Assembly: GCF_018320785.1 (NCBI RefSeq)
Contig: NC_054872.1
Span: 40,164,551-40,228,550, forward strand
Direction: 5' to 3'
Source of the DNA: Cheilinus undulatus
Taxonomy: Eukaryota; Chordata; Actinopteri; Labriformes; Labridae
DNA: 64,000 nucleotides
The position numbers were made by a program, and so were the translations under genes. This document shows, in pieces, positions 54,801-64,000 of the stretch (position 1 is the first letter of the stretch; every line of letters begins with the position of its first letter). Below the pieces are notes generated by a model. The model saw only the letters and a list, made by a program, of their open reading frames with translations, ran no database searches and was not told where the DNA came from.

Positions 54801-56224
54801 TTTGATGACTGCTGGCACATTCAACACCTCTATTCTATTAGTATACAGGATATTGATATCTATCATATTGCAGGTGTGCTAATCTGATCTTGAGCAGTTT
54901 AATTCTTTAAAAGCAGAATATTCCTTTTTTTCAGGGAGACCTGTTAAAATAAAGGTGGGCTGAAAGGGTTTTTCAGTGGGCAACATGGTAGCCCAGATGT
55001 TAGAGCACTGGACTAGTGTTTTGAACCAGTAGTAACAGTTGAGGGGTCTGGGGTCCTCCCCAAGGAAATGTAGAACATCCAGCTCTGAATTCCCTAAATT
55101 AAGGAGAAGATTTATGCAACAATTTGAGGAAAAAGATTGTTAAAACCTCATTAGGTTGGCTAGAAAACAAAGCCTGGATAGAGACATGTCTTAGTGAAAG
55201 TGCTGTCTGAAATTCCACAACTCTCACTGGTAAATATCAGACTTTTTAAGACTTTCTAAGGCCTTAATTTCAAATGTCTAATTAAAGACTATTCAAGACT
55301 TTTGATACTTGACTTATATCTTGGTATCATAAACAGAGGTGTGTAGACTTTTATGTCCACCGTATCATTGTGACTTATCTTTAAGTAATCCAAATTTGAT
55401 ATCTGAATTTCCACCAAGACTAGCAGTGTGACATTTACAGTTCAGATTAATTCACCTCACCCTCTGACAGTGGCACCAACAACAGATAATGTTTTCATAA
55501 AATGTACTCAACATATCAGCTGAATCTGAACTCAGCTAATGGTATCATTTCTGCTTCCAGCAGAGTTCATCGCTTGATTCTGTAACTACTGCTTGGTATT
55601 TTTTCAGAATGTTTCAGAAAAGTATGAATATATTCAACTCACCTGTCACTTTTAAGGCAACATCAGCTTTAGTCAACCATTTCCTAGAACCAGTGCCTCC
55701 ATCATATCTGACAGAGTAGTTTCCACTGTCAGACTTGTTCAGGTTGCAGATTAAAATGCTGCACAGTGTTGTCTGCTTTGAGGCATACTCCCAACTCTTT
55801 GTTGGAGAACCTTTATAACTTACTCTGTGTTCATAGAACGGATCTACAGGGGGGCTTTGTTGTCCTGAGCTGTAAACTACAATGCCATTATAGTCTCTTT
55901 TCTCATCACTGTATTTTGGATTCTTTAGCCAAAACCAGCGTGCACCAGAACCAGTGACATCCTGAATGACCTTGCACTTGAGCTCAATGCAGGACCCCTC
56001 TTTCGCTGTCAGGGAGCGTTCCTGATGTATGAAGGGGATAGAAGAGCTCGCTTTGCTAAAATGGAAACCTATGGTGTTGAAAACACAAATTAAAAAGTCA
56101 GGGTTGTTTGAGTTAAAAGTAAATGTTATTAGTAAACTTAACAGTGATTATGAAGCTGGAATAATACAATCTTACCTTTTATTATTGCCAGAAATATCAG
56201 CCACCCCACTGTCTGCGTCTTCAT
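38369..56224 (-). CDS. cd22: CD22/Siglec-2-like inhibitory receptor with eight Ig domains
   Basis: Sixteen exons join in frame to 1029 residues, read downward: 56224-56176, 56068-55643, 52794-52531, 50144-49887, 49700-49440, 48825-48532, 47140-46850, 44959-44690, 42821-42546, 42387-42312, 42225-42162, 42075-41957, 41745-41688, 39151-39057, 38976-38901 and 38581-38369. Exon 1 is a signal peptide (MKTQTVGWLIFLAIIK). Exon 2 is a V-set with Arg137 in GNYSVRY, the likely sialic-acid contact. Exons 3-9 are one Ig domain each, all phase 1. Exon 10 is the membrane segment. The roughly 207-residue tail has ITIM-type SVYCTV (Y892), LNYASI (Y924), VVYAMV (Y948), LNYTQV (Y997) and IEYSDV (Y1024), plus YEN (Y968), a Grb2-type site. 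CD22 damps B-cell receptor signalling by recruiting SHP phosphatases. Human CD22 has seven Ig domains. Orthology is inferred from tail, V-set and position; another CD22-like Siglec is possible. Confidence 0.85.
39152..41687. other. CD22-like intron between tail exons
   Basis: Nothing coding was recognised in 2.5 kb. CAGTGGTTCTGAACTGGTCTA at 41298 is a hAT-type end matching 16278-16305 in reverse. The rest is AT-rich with no visible repeat borders. Confidence 0.5.
43330..43885. mobile_element. Foldback / MITE-like inverted-repeat element
   Basis: The left arm at about 43338-43413 includes GCAGATTCAGGACCATAGAT; the right arm, at about 43795-43880, read in reverse gives CACAGATTCAGGACTATAGCTCTAGGACC. 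Both arms share CTATAG near the outer end and CAGGCAG inside. The arms are about 75 bp long and about 85 percent alike by eye, enclosing about 380 bp with no coding capacity. It lies in the CD22-like intron between Ig exons 8 and 9. Confidence 0.68.
45360..46650. repeat. Second copy of the GTGGCAAAA-type dispersed repeat
   Basis: A long imperfect array of units such as GTTAAAAGTGGCAAAAATTGG runs from about 45470 to 46440 and includes a pure A run of 31 at 45793-45823. The tail CAGCTGGGGAGGGCTGCTCTC ... GAGGCAGGCCTGCACTG (46572-46640) parallels the tail of the 17.3-18.3 kb copy. Minus-strand open frames here (45482-45769, 45883-46215) are by-products of the low-complexity sequence. It fills the intron between Ig exons 7 and 8 of the CD22-like gene. 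Confidence 0.65.
47385..48130. repeat. hAT-like dispersed repeat debris
   Basis: It contains ATGGTTCCCAACCTGAGGTC (47409) and, at 47610-47700, GATGGGAATTCCAGC with AGAGCCGGTTCTTTCGGCTC. Both resemble ends of widespread fish hAT families. No target duplication could be fixed and no transposase is visible. It lies in the CD22-like intron between Ig exons 6 and 7. Confidence 0.4.
48886..49408. mobile_element. Short Tc1-type non-autonomous element
   Basis: The ends CATTCCCCTCCAAAAGTAC and GTACTTTTGGAGGGGAGTG are inverted repeats with TA on both outer sides (48884-48885 and 49409-49410). The 523-bp interior has no transposase, but it holds relics such as TCAATCTCCAGGCTTAAACC and CTATAGAGCATTTTAGCTGC, typical of a known fish Tc1 3' region. 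It ends only 31 bases from the splice-donor edge of CD22-like exon 5 (49440). Confidence 0.85.
50145..52530. other. CD22-like intron between Ig exons 2 and 3
   Basis: It contains the inverted-repeat element at 51317-51820. The region 50690-51260 has a CAGGGGTCATCTAGTAC phrase resembling a hAT end but no partner was found. The rest is unassigned. Confidence 0.45.
51317..51820. mobile_element. MITE-like element with a perfect central palindrome
   Basis: The ends GTCACATATTATGCAAAATA and, in reverse, GCTCACATATTTTACCCC are similar inverted termini. At 51564-51599 two perfect 17-bp arms (TCCTGATCCTCCTCTCA and TGAGAGGAGGATCAGGA) are separated by only two bases. About 500 bp in total, non-coding. 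The overlapping frames at 51279-51649 on both strands are artefacts of the symmetry. Confidence 0.6.
53640..55361. mobile_element. Decayed Tc1-like element with nested repeat
   Basis: The left end GTGGCTATAAAAGTCTACAA (53640) and the right end, read in reverse, GTGGACATAAAAGTCTACAC (about 55361) are imperfect inverted repeats of a recognisable fish Tc1 type. The interior has no open transposase. The segment 53750-54000 is the opposite-strand copy of the dispersed repeat at about 10480-10640. It fills most of the CD22-like intron between the V-set exon and the next Ig exon. Confidence 0.5.
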
Positions 56225-57457
56225 TGTTAACTAGGACTGCAGTCTGTTTAATGAAGCACAAATATAACAGCAGGTTTTTGTAGTTCTCCGTATAACATCA
56301 CTGTTAAATCTCAGCTGTTCTTTTTACAGTAAGTTTAGGTTTTTAACAGGAAGGTTATTTTCGATGCAAATCACTGAGTCAAGATTCTTCCTCTTTCTTG
56401 CTACAGTATTCTGAATCCTATTTCACATACAGATGTTTAGAGATTATCAGAGAAAAGAAAATAGACATCTTATTTTAAACACAGCCAGCAGAGTTTGTCA
56501 TTTAGATTTACTGATTAAAAGAAGAATAATGTTTTGTACAGAAAACTGAAGTTTAATACTGCATCAGCCGTGTAATAATGCCATAGTTAGAGGATATTTT
56601 TATGATACACTTTGAAGTTCACAGCTGACCTTAGGAAGCACCATTGCCCCCTTTATGAGAAATGAAACAATCTAAAACTCCTGCAGCTACTCACATTAAT
56701 TAAATGGCACATTTTGGACCTTAGATGGAACAAAACAGTACATAGCAAAAAGCAACAAAAACATGTGTAAAGCATATTACGAACACTCTGGGAGGACATG
56801 CATGCGTGTATCTTATTTATTTTACTCTGGTTCCAGTGATATGTACAAATTTTTTTTTTAAATGTGAGATTTCAAGAAATAAACAGTTTACGATGAGAAA
56901 GCCAGCATTGTTATACACGAAGGGCTCCAGAATATTGTAGGGTTTTGTCATAATTTTTGTCTTTTTTTTTTTTCAAGGCACGCGTCTGCAACTCACTGAA
57001 AACAACTCCACAACCAGAGCTGGAAGTAACAAAATAACTCATGTTTCTGTAATTAAGTTGCCTGATTACATAGAGGTACTTTTTGCTTTTTAAAATTAGA
57101 TATTCTACTTTTACTCACTTTTAGGGAAGTTTTGTGCTTACATTTTAAAGTAGTGTTTGTCTTTAAGTTAAAAAAGCCAAAAGAGGAGATCTTAGGTGTA
57201 ACATTTACTATGTGAAACTGGACAGTTTTTTTGTTTTATGGTGTTCAGAAGCACATAGAGATAGGTTCAGTCCCACCTCACCTCTTATCTCTACCATTAT
57301 AAGCCCTACCCATATGTTTTCAGGTATGTCTATTAGATAATGAGACTGTGCTCATAAGGATAAAACCACTTGGTTCACAGTCACACACAGTAATAATAAA
57401 GGTTGAGTTTTCACACACAACTGCTTTCACTGCTAGCTTCTGACTGAAGTGCACGTA
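56225..57457. other. Upstream region of the CD22-like gene
   Basis: The promoter or 5'-UTR of the CD22-like gene should lie here. No clear TATA box, CpG island or upstream exon could be fixed. Sequence is AT-rich and unassigned. Confidence 0.4.
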
Positions 57458-57728
57458 AATGGTAAATGGGCTTCAGTTTGTAGAGCACCTTTCTACTCAA
57501 AGTGCTTTTACACACCTACCCATCCACACCCATCCACTCACACATTCATTCACTGATGGCAGAATTTGCCGTGGAGAACTAGCCATTAGTGTTACCTAAT
57601 CCCACCCATATGCTTCCAAACCCATTTACACACCACTGACGAAGCAGTGGGTTAAGTGTCTTGCCCAAGGACATCAACAATTGAACCCACAACCTTCCGA
57701 TCGGGGACGACTGAGCCATAGTCGCCAC
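57458..57728 (+). repeat. Dispersed fish repeat
   Basis: The order of blocks AAATGGTAAATGGGCTTCAG, TAGAGCACCTTTCTACTC, CATTCATTCACTGATGGCAG, TTAAGTGTCTTGCCCAAGG, CCTTCCGATCGGGGACGACT is that of a repeat I recognise as very common in teleost genomes. It abuts the mariner relic. Confidence 0.6.
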
Positions 57729-57729
57729 G

Positions 57730-59110
57730 TGTTTTTGCTAAGGTGTCAGATTAGCTTAAGAGTTATGCAGCACAATAACTTGAAATATTTGGTGAAATTG
57801 AACAAAACAGCAGCTGAATCTGAGGTGTACGGGGGCATGTCACGTGCACGTGTTTTTTTATGGCACAAAAGATTTAGTAAAGGCAGGGAGGATCTCCAAG
57901 ACCATGAACATTCTGGGTGCCCAAGCACATCGAAAAGTTCTGAAAACATTCAACAAATTAAACAAATTTTTGGAAAAGATCAACGACTCAGTTTAAGAAT
58001 GACAGCAGAAATGGTCTCCATTGATGAAGACACAGTTTGGCAAATTTTGCATGAGAATTTCAACATGACAAAAGTTTGTGTCAAAATTGTGGAAATGTTT
58101 TGGATCAAATTGAAAGAAACACACCATTTTTTAGAAGTGATGGCAAACTTGGATTTTCCAAAACCATCCTGGGACAAAACAGCAGTCAGTGCATTAGAAA
58201 ACACCATTATCAGTAAGAATGAAAAAAGCACATTAAAGCAAGTCCAATTTCGACACCATGTTGATTGTTGTCTTTGACACTGAGGGTGTGATTTTGGAGG
58301 AGTGGGTTCAAGGTCAATGTGAATCAACACAATTACAAACAAGTGCTAGAAAAACTGAGAGAAAAAGTCTGTAGAAAGAGACCACATTCGAATGTATAGT
58401 TTTGGTTCAGGCAGGCCACCGAATCCAGCGCTGCCATATCTAATTGCTCTAGCCTGGCTATGCTTTACTACTCCCTCCGCAGGGTGTTTTTTGCAACCCT
58501 TCTTCACCCCAGCTCCTCCTCTACGCTATATCTGACTTAATCAATATCATTCTGTTGTCACTGATGCCAGCTCTGGGTTTATTGCTGCTTCTCTCTCTGC
58601 CTCAGGCTTTCCTTGTCGGCACAGGGAGAGCAGGAACATGTGCTGTCACTTCTTTATGCTCTCCACACAGGCTTGTGGAAGGGCAGGGGGGATCCCAGAA
58701 CTGTCACACCCCCAAATATAAATAACAGCAATGAGAGCAAAATTAATAACTGCAAACCATGTGTGTTTCTTGACAAAGTAGTCCTGACTGAAGTGTGGAA
58801 AAATCAAGACAGCGCAGCAGCTCACACTACGCTCTCAGTAAAGCATTTTCTGGCCCAAAAATAAATCACAGTGCTTGATCACCCTCCCTATTCACCTGAT
58901 CTAGCACTGTGACTTTTTCCTTTTTCCTAAGATCAAATCTGTGCTCAAAGGAACATGTTTGCAGTCTGTGTCAGAAATCAAGAAATGAACGACAGAGGTT
59001 CCGAGACAACTGTCTGAAGAAGACCTACTACTGCACTACTGTGATCGGTGGAAGACCTGAATGCACCTCTGTGTTGATGCAGAAGGGAGGATATTGAAGG
59101 AGAATAATTT
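57730..59110 (+). mobile_element. Mariner (Mos1-type) relic
   Basis: A frame from about 57759 keeps the N-terminal mariner block (LKYLVKLNKTAAESEVYGG, SRARVFLWHKRFSKGREDL, SGCPSTS, LRMTAEMVSIDEDTVWQIL). Later blocks are in other frames: VVFDTEGVI-like at 58268-58290, AAAHTTLSVKHFLAQ at 58818-58860, YSPDLAL at 58885-58910 and DAEGGYxEG-like at 59072-59100. Between about 58380 and 58800 the similarity is lost and Pro/Cys-coding, CT-rich sequence intervenes, so an insertion or deep decay is likely. Several frameshifts and stops make it dead. Confidence 0.75.
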
Positions 59111-60853
59111 GTATGCTCATTTGAATTGTATTATAGCATCTGTCTCATTTTAAAATCCATTCCTCATATTAAGTTAGAGCAGTGGTTCCCAAACTTTTTC
59201 CATTGAGTCCCCCTTTGGCAAGTGAAAATATTTTCAGGCCCCTCCACCTCTCCTCTTCCATACCAACAAGTAAAAATGTGTTAACGTACGACAAACACAC
59301 TGTTAGTCATGATGAACATCTTGAAGATACTCCCAGTCCTGCAACAATTTCAGTGACTATTGTGGGCTTATGTGGTGCTACAGATCTGTTCCAGCTGTGA
59401 AACGGCCTCTCAGATAATTTTCAATGTCCAAATTTAACCTTTTTTGTGTGTCTTGAATTAGGCAACAGCAGAAAACCTCATCTCCCATAGCAAGTATGTA
59501 ACAAAAAGGAAGAAAGTGGCCCTGCTTCTCCTGCCTATCAGAAGATACTCCTTTCTACTCCAGTCCAAAATGCAGACAATGTGTAGGACTGGACCACAAT
59601 AACATTGTTGAATCTGAGGTGACATCAATGAAATGCTCCTCTTCTGCAGGGCTGGTGTTGCTTAGCCTTGCCTTGCTGCGTGCCCCTGGAGGTCCCACTA
59701 GGTTAGAGAGTCCTGATTGTTGTTGTAATGGATGGGCAGGGAGAAGTTCTTGGGGTACATGACCTGTCAAACTGAGTTTTCTCCAGAGGCACACTTCAAC
59801 CTGAGTGTTATGGTAAATCTCATACAGAGCCTCGCGACTCACCAGTAAAATTTGAAAATTACAGCAACAATCCAACATCGTTATTTTATTTTTTTCAATG
59901 CGTTATGGTCCGTTTGATTTTGAAAGAGCATTTTAAAAAGGTGCGTCTGTGTACAAATGACTACTGATGACGTATCAGAAGTTTGAAGGGTCATCCCGTT
60001 TTGTAATTTGATTTCACTGCTAACCCTTGTGGCTCAGTCTCAAGGGACAAGGGGGTACCCGGTAGCAAGACAAAGTTTTTAAGAAGTTATTGATCATGTT
60101 GATTAGACAGAGTTCAAATGAAACTGTGTATCAAATATACAATTTCATAGAGGTATATTGAACATTTTTTAATTTTACAGGTTTGATAATTTGGTTGAAT
60201 CTAAGTTCCAAGTTCCAAGTGCAATGAGACGACCTTTAACCAAAGGAAGACTGAATTTGAACCACCCTTTTTACCACCCAATATAAAGTCTATAGAAATC
60301 TTTTTTTTAACCACCTCGGTAATTCAGATGACTTTTCAAAGAGAGAAAACAGCATTTCTGTCTGATAAGGCAGCCAAATAGTTAAAATAAGCTCATTCTT
60401 ACCTCACAGGATTCTCTTCTAGCAGCTCATTGCTTACTCCATTCCTTCTAAAGTAAGATTTAAAAGGGAAGTTTTCACAGCTGACACACAGTCTTGTAAA
60501 TTTGCATATCCAATCATGCAAGCCAGAGAACACAATCTTTTATTCTCCTACTGATGATAAATTATTGGCTTCAACTTGCCTGCTGTGGTAACCATGAGGC
60601 TGAGCTCCCTCTCACTTCCTCTAATTCGACGTTTTTGCAAATAGTGAAAGCAACTGTTCAAGATTTGTGTTTTTACTTGCAGCTCATAGTTCAAATACTT
60701 TGAGAAAGCAGGCAGCTAAACATCACACATTAACCACATCCTTTAATGCTTGTTAAAAGATTTTCCAAACACTGAATAGATCATGTTTGTTAATACCCCA
60801 AACACCAAAGTTAGGGTGAACCACACATGAACAGGAAACAGCAAAAGAACCGT
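59111..60853. other. Spacer between mariner relic and IRG-like gene
   Basis: At 59177 AGCAGTGGTTCCCAAACTTT resembles the end of a hAT element, but no partner end was found. The remaining 1.6 kb holds no gene I can support. The minus-strand frame 59878-59555 is unrecognised and is probably repeat-derived or chance. Confidence 0.4.
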
Positions 60854-61993
60854 TCACTTCTCCTCCCCAAGAGCAGCAGCTACTATCTTCTCAGCATCCC
60901 CCGCCATTTCATCGATGGCGCCATTTAAAGCTTGCAGCATAGCAGCGAAGGAGCGGCTGACAGAACGGGCATGTCTCGGCATCGCCATCTGTACAAACTT
61001 TGAAGAAATTGTCGCCAACTCCTTCTCTGCTGCTGCTAGACGCTTCTTCACTTCACCTTTTGTGACTTCCACTGACAGTTCGCAAGTCCGCAGCCCCTTG
61101 AGTCGTGAGGGTTCTATACCTCGCTGTCGGGCCAAACGCTCGACTGATTCATTGTCCAGGCACAGAGATAATTGTGCTTTAGTCAGAATCCGCATTGCTA
61201 CACTCGAGTCCACCATGGAGGCCACAAAGGGAACAGGGATAGCTGAAACCCCACCTGATAACGACGCAGCTGCCCATACAAGGGCTTTGAATGCGTCCTT
61301 TTTCTGAGTGACAAGCGTGGAGGTGAGTGTTGGGAGAGCCAAGAGAAGGGCGTGGGCTCGGATCTCAGGGAGGTCTCTTCCTATGTCCTCCAGCAGGCCG
61401 GGAAAGTCAAATTTCTCCAGAGTTGAGGGTCTCACCAGGTAGATTTTAGGCTGAGCCACATCCTGTGATTTCAACGCCTCCACGCTGGCCTTTCTTTGTT
61501 CTTCTAGGCTTTTTTCTGTGTCTTTATCTGAAGCTAGGAGAATAAAATACACAGTCTGTCGCTGTAATGAACGGGCCTCCAGAAACACCTTCACAGCATT
61601 GGGATGGGGCGTCTGTGTAAAAGTCATGAAGACAGCGTTGTAACGGAGGAACTTGACTCTCTCTATGTATCCCTCAGGTTCAAACGGGGAATTTAAAGGA
61701 ACAGGAGGAAGATCCCACAAACGGAAATCAGGGTGTTTAGGGTTGGGGTAGCTTGCCAGTTCTTCTGGGGAAACGGGGGATGGAGACGGTGCGGCTCCAT
61801 CGTCCCCAGGACCAAGGCCACAGAGGGAGTTTATGAGGGTGGCTTTTCCAACCTCACGGTCTCCCAAAACAGCTAAGTTGATTCTGCTGATCAGGAGATC
61901 TTCCACTGTGTCCTTAACCTCTGATAACTTATTGTTATCTATGGACTCTTTTAGGGTCTCAAGGAGGTTCAGGCCTCTGAAAACATCCGCCAT
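60854..61993 (-). CDS. IRG-family quasi-GTPase (IRGQ-like)
   Basis: A single coding exon of 379 residues. The start MADVFRGLNL is preferred over an upstream in-frame Met because TGTGTCTTTTTGCAG lies two bases before this ATG, a clear splice acceptor. The protein has a short N-terminal helix, a G domain and an all-helical C-terminal domain (SGGVSAIPVPFVASMVD, about residues 258-274, is typical of IRG proteins). The P-loop reads GDREVGKAT (44-52) with Ala where Ser/Thr binds magnesium. The G3 site is WDLPPV (93-98) with Pro in place of Gly. The G4 position reads ASDKD (154-158), not the usual T/NKxD. Interferon-inducible IRG GTPases attack membranes around intracellular parasites; IRGQ-type members have lost GTPase motifs. 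Nucleotide hydrolysis is therefore unlikely. The exact orthologue is uncertain. Confidence 0.85.
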   Translation of the reverse strand: MADVFRGLNLLETLKESIDNNKLSEVKDTVEDLLISRINLAVLGDREVGKATLINSLCGLGPGDDGAAPSPSPVSPEELASYPNPKHPDFRLWDLPPVPLNSPFEPEGYIERVKFLRYNAVFMTFTQTPHPNAVKVFLEARSLQRQTVYFILLASDKDTEKSLEEQRKASVEALKSQDVAQPKIYLVRPSTLEKFDFPGLLEDIGRDLPEIRAHALLLALPTLTSTLVTQKKDAFKALVWAAASLSGGVSAIPVPFVASMVDSSVAMRILTKAQLSLCLDNESVERLARQRGIEPSRLKGLRTCELSVEVTKGEVKKRLAAAEKELATISSKFVQMAMPRHARSVSRSFAAMLQALNGAIDEMAGDAEKIVAAALGEEK

Positions 61994-61995
61994 TC

Positions 61996-63699
61996 CTGCA
62001 AAAAGACACAAACGTATGTCAGAGAAGCTCACTTTTGATGCTTTGTTCTTAAATATCCTCTAATTTTGATATTAGACAAAGATAGCCTGATCACATATAA
62101 AATGTAGTTTTTAAATGATGATTGCAGGGGAAAAGCCATCCAAACCCACCCGGTCCTATGTGAAAAAGAAATTGCCCACCCTTGTTAAATCATGAATTAA
62201 CTGTAATCAACCACATTGTTGGAAAGCTGAGCTCAATTTCACTATCCACACCCAGGCCTGATTACTGCCAGACCTGTCGAATCCCTTAAATAAAGCCTGT
62301 CTGACAGTGAAGTTGGTTTAGATATCTCAAACAACAACACATCATGCCACCACCTAAAGAAATTCAAGAACAAATGAGGAAAAAGTCACTGATTTCTATT
62401 AGTCTAGAAAGGTTAACAAAGCCATTTCCATTTCTCCAGCAAACTACGGTGAGAATCATTGCCCACAAATGGAGAAAACTTGGAACAGTGGTGTTCCCCC
62501 CCAGGAGTGGCCGGCCTACCAAAATTACTCCAAGAGTGAACTCATCCAGAAGGTCACAAAAGAACCCAGAACATTGTCAGACCTGCAGGCCTCACTTGGC
62601 TTAGTTAAAGGCAGAGTTCAGGATTTAACAGTAAGAAAGAGACCGGGCAAAAATGGCATCCATGGGAGAGTTCCAAGGCCAAAACCAGTGCTGACCAAAA
62701 AGAACACAAAGGCTCTTCTCACATTTGCTAAATGACATCTTGATGATCCTCAAGACTTTAGGGAAAATATTTGGTGGACTAATGAGACGAAAGTTGGACT
62801 TTTCCTCTCCATTAGACTTACAAAGAATTTCTTAAAAAGATCATCATACCAACAGTCAAACATGGTGCTGGTAGTGTGATGGTCTGGGGCTGCTTGCTGC
62901 TTCAGGGCCTGGATGACTTGCTGTAATTGATGGAACCATGAGTTCCGGTCTCTAACAGAAAATCCTGATGGAGAATGTGCAGCCATCAGTTTATAACCAC
63001 AATGATCCCAAACACACCAGCAAGTCCACCTCTGAATGGCATAAAAAAATAAAACAGGTTTTCAAGTGGTCAAGTCTGGACTTAAAACTGATTGAGATGC
63101 TGGAAAACCCTCCAACATGACTGAAATAAAACAATTCTGCAAGAAGAGTGGGCCAAAAATCCCCCACAGTGATGTGAAAGACTCACTGCCAGTTATTGCA
63201 AACACTAGCTTGCAGTTTTTGCTGCAGAGAGGGGCACAACCAGTTATTAGGTTTAGGCAATTACAATTTCACATAGGGCCAGGTAGGTTCGGACGGCTTT
63301 TTTGTCCTTTATAAATTAAATCATGATCATAAAACTGCATTCTGTATTTACTCGGGTGATCTTTTTCTAATATAAAAATTAGTTTGATGAGCAAACATGT
63401 TAAACATAAACCAGGAAGGGGAAAAATACTTTTACATGGCACTTGAAAACACTTGACTAAATCATACTTAGAATAGGAGTAAAAACCTGCCTAGTCAGCA
63501 GTAATGTACATCATGTTTACTAGTAAACTGCTGGTTTCTATAGTCCATTTATCAAGTCTGTTACAAGATGTTTCCCACAAAAAGAAAGCAATCAATATCC
63601 TGTATCCTACCTTAACATGATCAGGTTAAAGATTAATTTATTTTACTTAAAGAATTTGCATTTTTATAAACTTATCTAATCTAAATCCTGCACACTTAC
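61996..63699. other. 5'-UTR intron of the IRG-like gene
   Basis: On the minus strand the donor (CTGTGG then gtaagt at 63700) and acceptor (TTTTTGCAG, exon resuming at 61995) define a 1.7-kb intron that removes noncoding sequence before the ATG. Most of it is a Tc1 relic (62140-63450). Confidence 0.6.
62140..63450 (+). mobile_element. Tc1-like transposon relic
   Basis: The left end has CCTATGTGAAAAAGAAATTG and the right end ATACTTTTACATGGCACTT, which in reverse matches the GTGCCATGTAAAAGTAT type. Transposase pieces follow in different frames: MPPPKEIQEQMRKKSLI, HKWRKLGT, SGRPTKITPR, HGRVPRPKPVLTKKN, and a later MVWGCL-like stretch. The first catalytic Asp region appears as WWTNETKVG at 62770-62800, with Asn for Asp. 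Frameshifts and stops throughout show it is inactive. Confidence 0.75.
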
Positions 63700-63800
63700 C
63701 CACAGATCTGGAGAAAAGGCAGCAATGTGATGAAAATGTTTCGTCTCAGTTGCCAGACGCAGATCCTTCTGTGGTCCTGCAGCCCCGGCAGTGTCAGCTT
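63700..63800 (-). other. Candidate noncoding first exon of the IRG-like gene
   Basis: The exon end is set by the donor at 63700/63699. Its start is not visible. A TATA-like TTTAAATAG on the minus strand at 63804-63813 would place the start at roughly 63775-63785. Confidence 0.4.
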
Positions 63801-63866
63801 GATCTATTTAAAGTGTTTGCTCTGCCAGTGGAACATTGTAATCCTGTTAGCTTAGCCTTAATCCAC

Positions 63867-63876
63867 GTTCACTTTC
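63867..63876 (-). promoter_or_regulatory. IRF/ISRE-like element upstream of the IRG-like gene
   Basis: GAAAGTGAAC on the minus strand matches the classic IRF-binding GAAAGTGAAA at nine of ten bases. It lies about 55 bp upstream of the TATA-like sequence at 63804-63813. IRG genes are usually interferon-induced, so the location fits. A single short match could be chance. Confidence 0.4.
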
Positions 63877-64000
63877 AGCGCATACATGCATGAGCACTGC
63901 TTGTGCAGCAGCGTATAAAAAGGCATGTGTTTACAAGACAGAAAATATGAACACACAATTTAATTGAGGGATTTTTTTCATTTTAATTTTGACAATGATC

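Noticed and set aside
56051-56060. Acceptor at TTTTAG for the CD22-like V-set exon
   Set aside because: It puts the V-set out of frame with the signal-peptide exon. The acceptor nine bases upstream (CCATAG, exon from 56068) keeps the frame.
59555-59878. 107-codon minus-strand open frame
   Set aside because: Unrecognised, without neighbouring splice signals, next to transposon debris, so not supported as a gene.
61994-62032. Upstream in-frame Met of the IRG-like frame (13 extra residues)
   Set aside because: A strong splice acceptor (TTTTTGCAG) lies between it and the MADVF start, so that part is intron.

Overview
The window looks like nuclear DNA of a ray-finned (teleost) fish. The genes are split into small exons with GT-AG borders. 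Introns and spacers are full of Tc1/mariner and hAT copies, tRNA-derived SINE-like repeats and LINE scraps of the kinds common in fish genomes. No species call is possible from sequence alone.

Four protein-coding genes can be read. (1) + strand, 3199-19234: the 3' part of a PHLDB-family gene (best guess phldb3), eight exons ending in a C-terminal PH domain. (2) + strand, 26542-37021: a complete ten-exon gene for a Siglec of the MAG/Siglec-4 type, 751 aa, with signal peptide, V-set Ig, five further Ig domains, one membrane segment and a tyrosine-bearing tail. (3) - strand, 56224-38369: a complete sixteen-exon gene for a CD22-like Siglec, 1029 aa, with a V-set plus seven more Ig domains, one membrane segment and a tail with five ITIM-type motifs and a Grb2-type YEN site. 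(4) - strand, 61993-60854: a single-coding-exon IRG-family protein of 379 aa whose nucleotide-binding motifs are degenerate (quasi-GTPase, IRGQ-like), with a 5'-UTR intron. Genes 2 and 3 are tail to tail, with stop codons only 1.35 kb apart.

The two Siglecs are probably sialic-acid-sensing adhesion or inhibitory receptors: one glial-type, one B-cell-type. In mammals MAG and CD22 are neighbours on the chromosome that also carries PHLDB3 and IRGQ (human 19q13), so the four-gene block looks like a compact version of an old linkage group. That is an inference from remembered human gene order.

The rest is mobile DNA and unassigned sequence: a nearly intact Tc1 element with TA duplications (5010-6489); a hAT-type element with a perfect 8-bp duplication (19463-21131); a Tc1 relic with long inverted ends inside the MAG-like gene (about 31960-33060); small inverted-repeat elements in CD22-like introns (48886-49408, 43330-43885, 51317-51820); a mariner relic (57730-59110); a Tc1 relic in the IRG 5'-UTR intron (62140-63450); and two copies of an odd dispersed repeat built from degenerate GTGGCAAAA-type units (17.3-18.3 and 45.4-46.65 kb). 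I saw no tRNA, rRNA, CRISPR or prokaryotic feature, and no clearly new multi-gene system. The most interesting parts are the Siglec pair and the quasi-GTPase.
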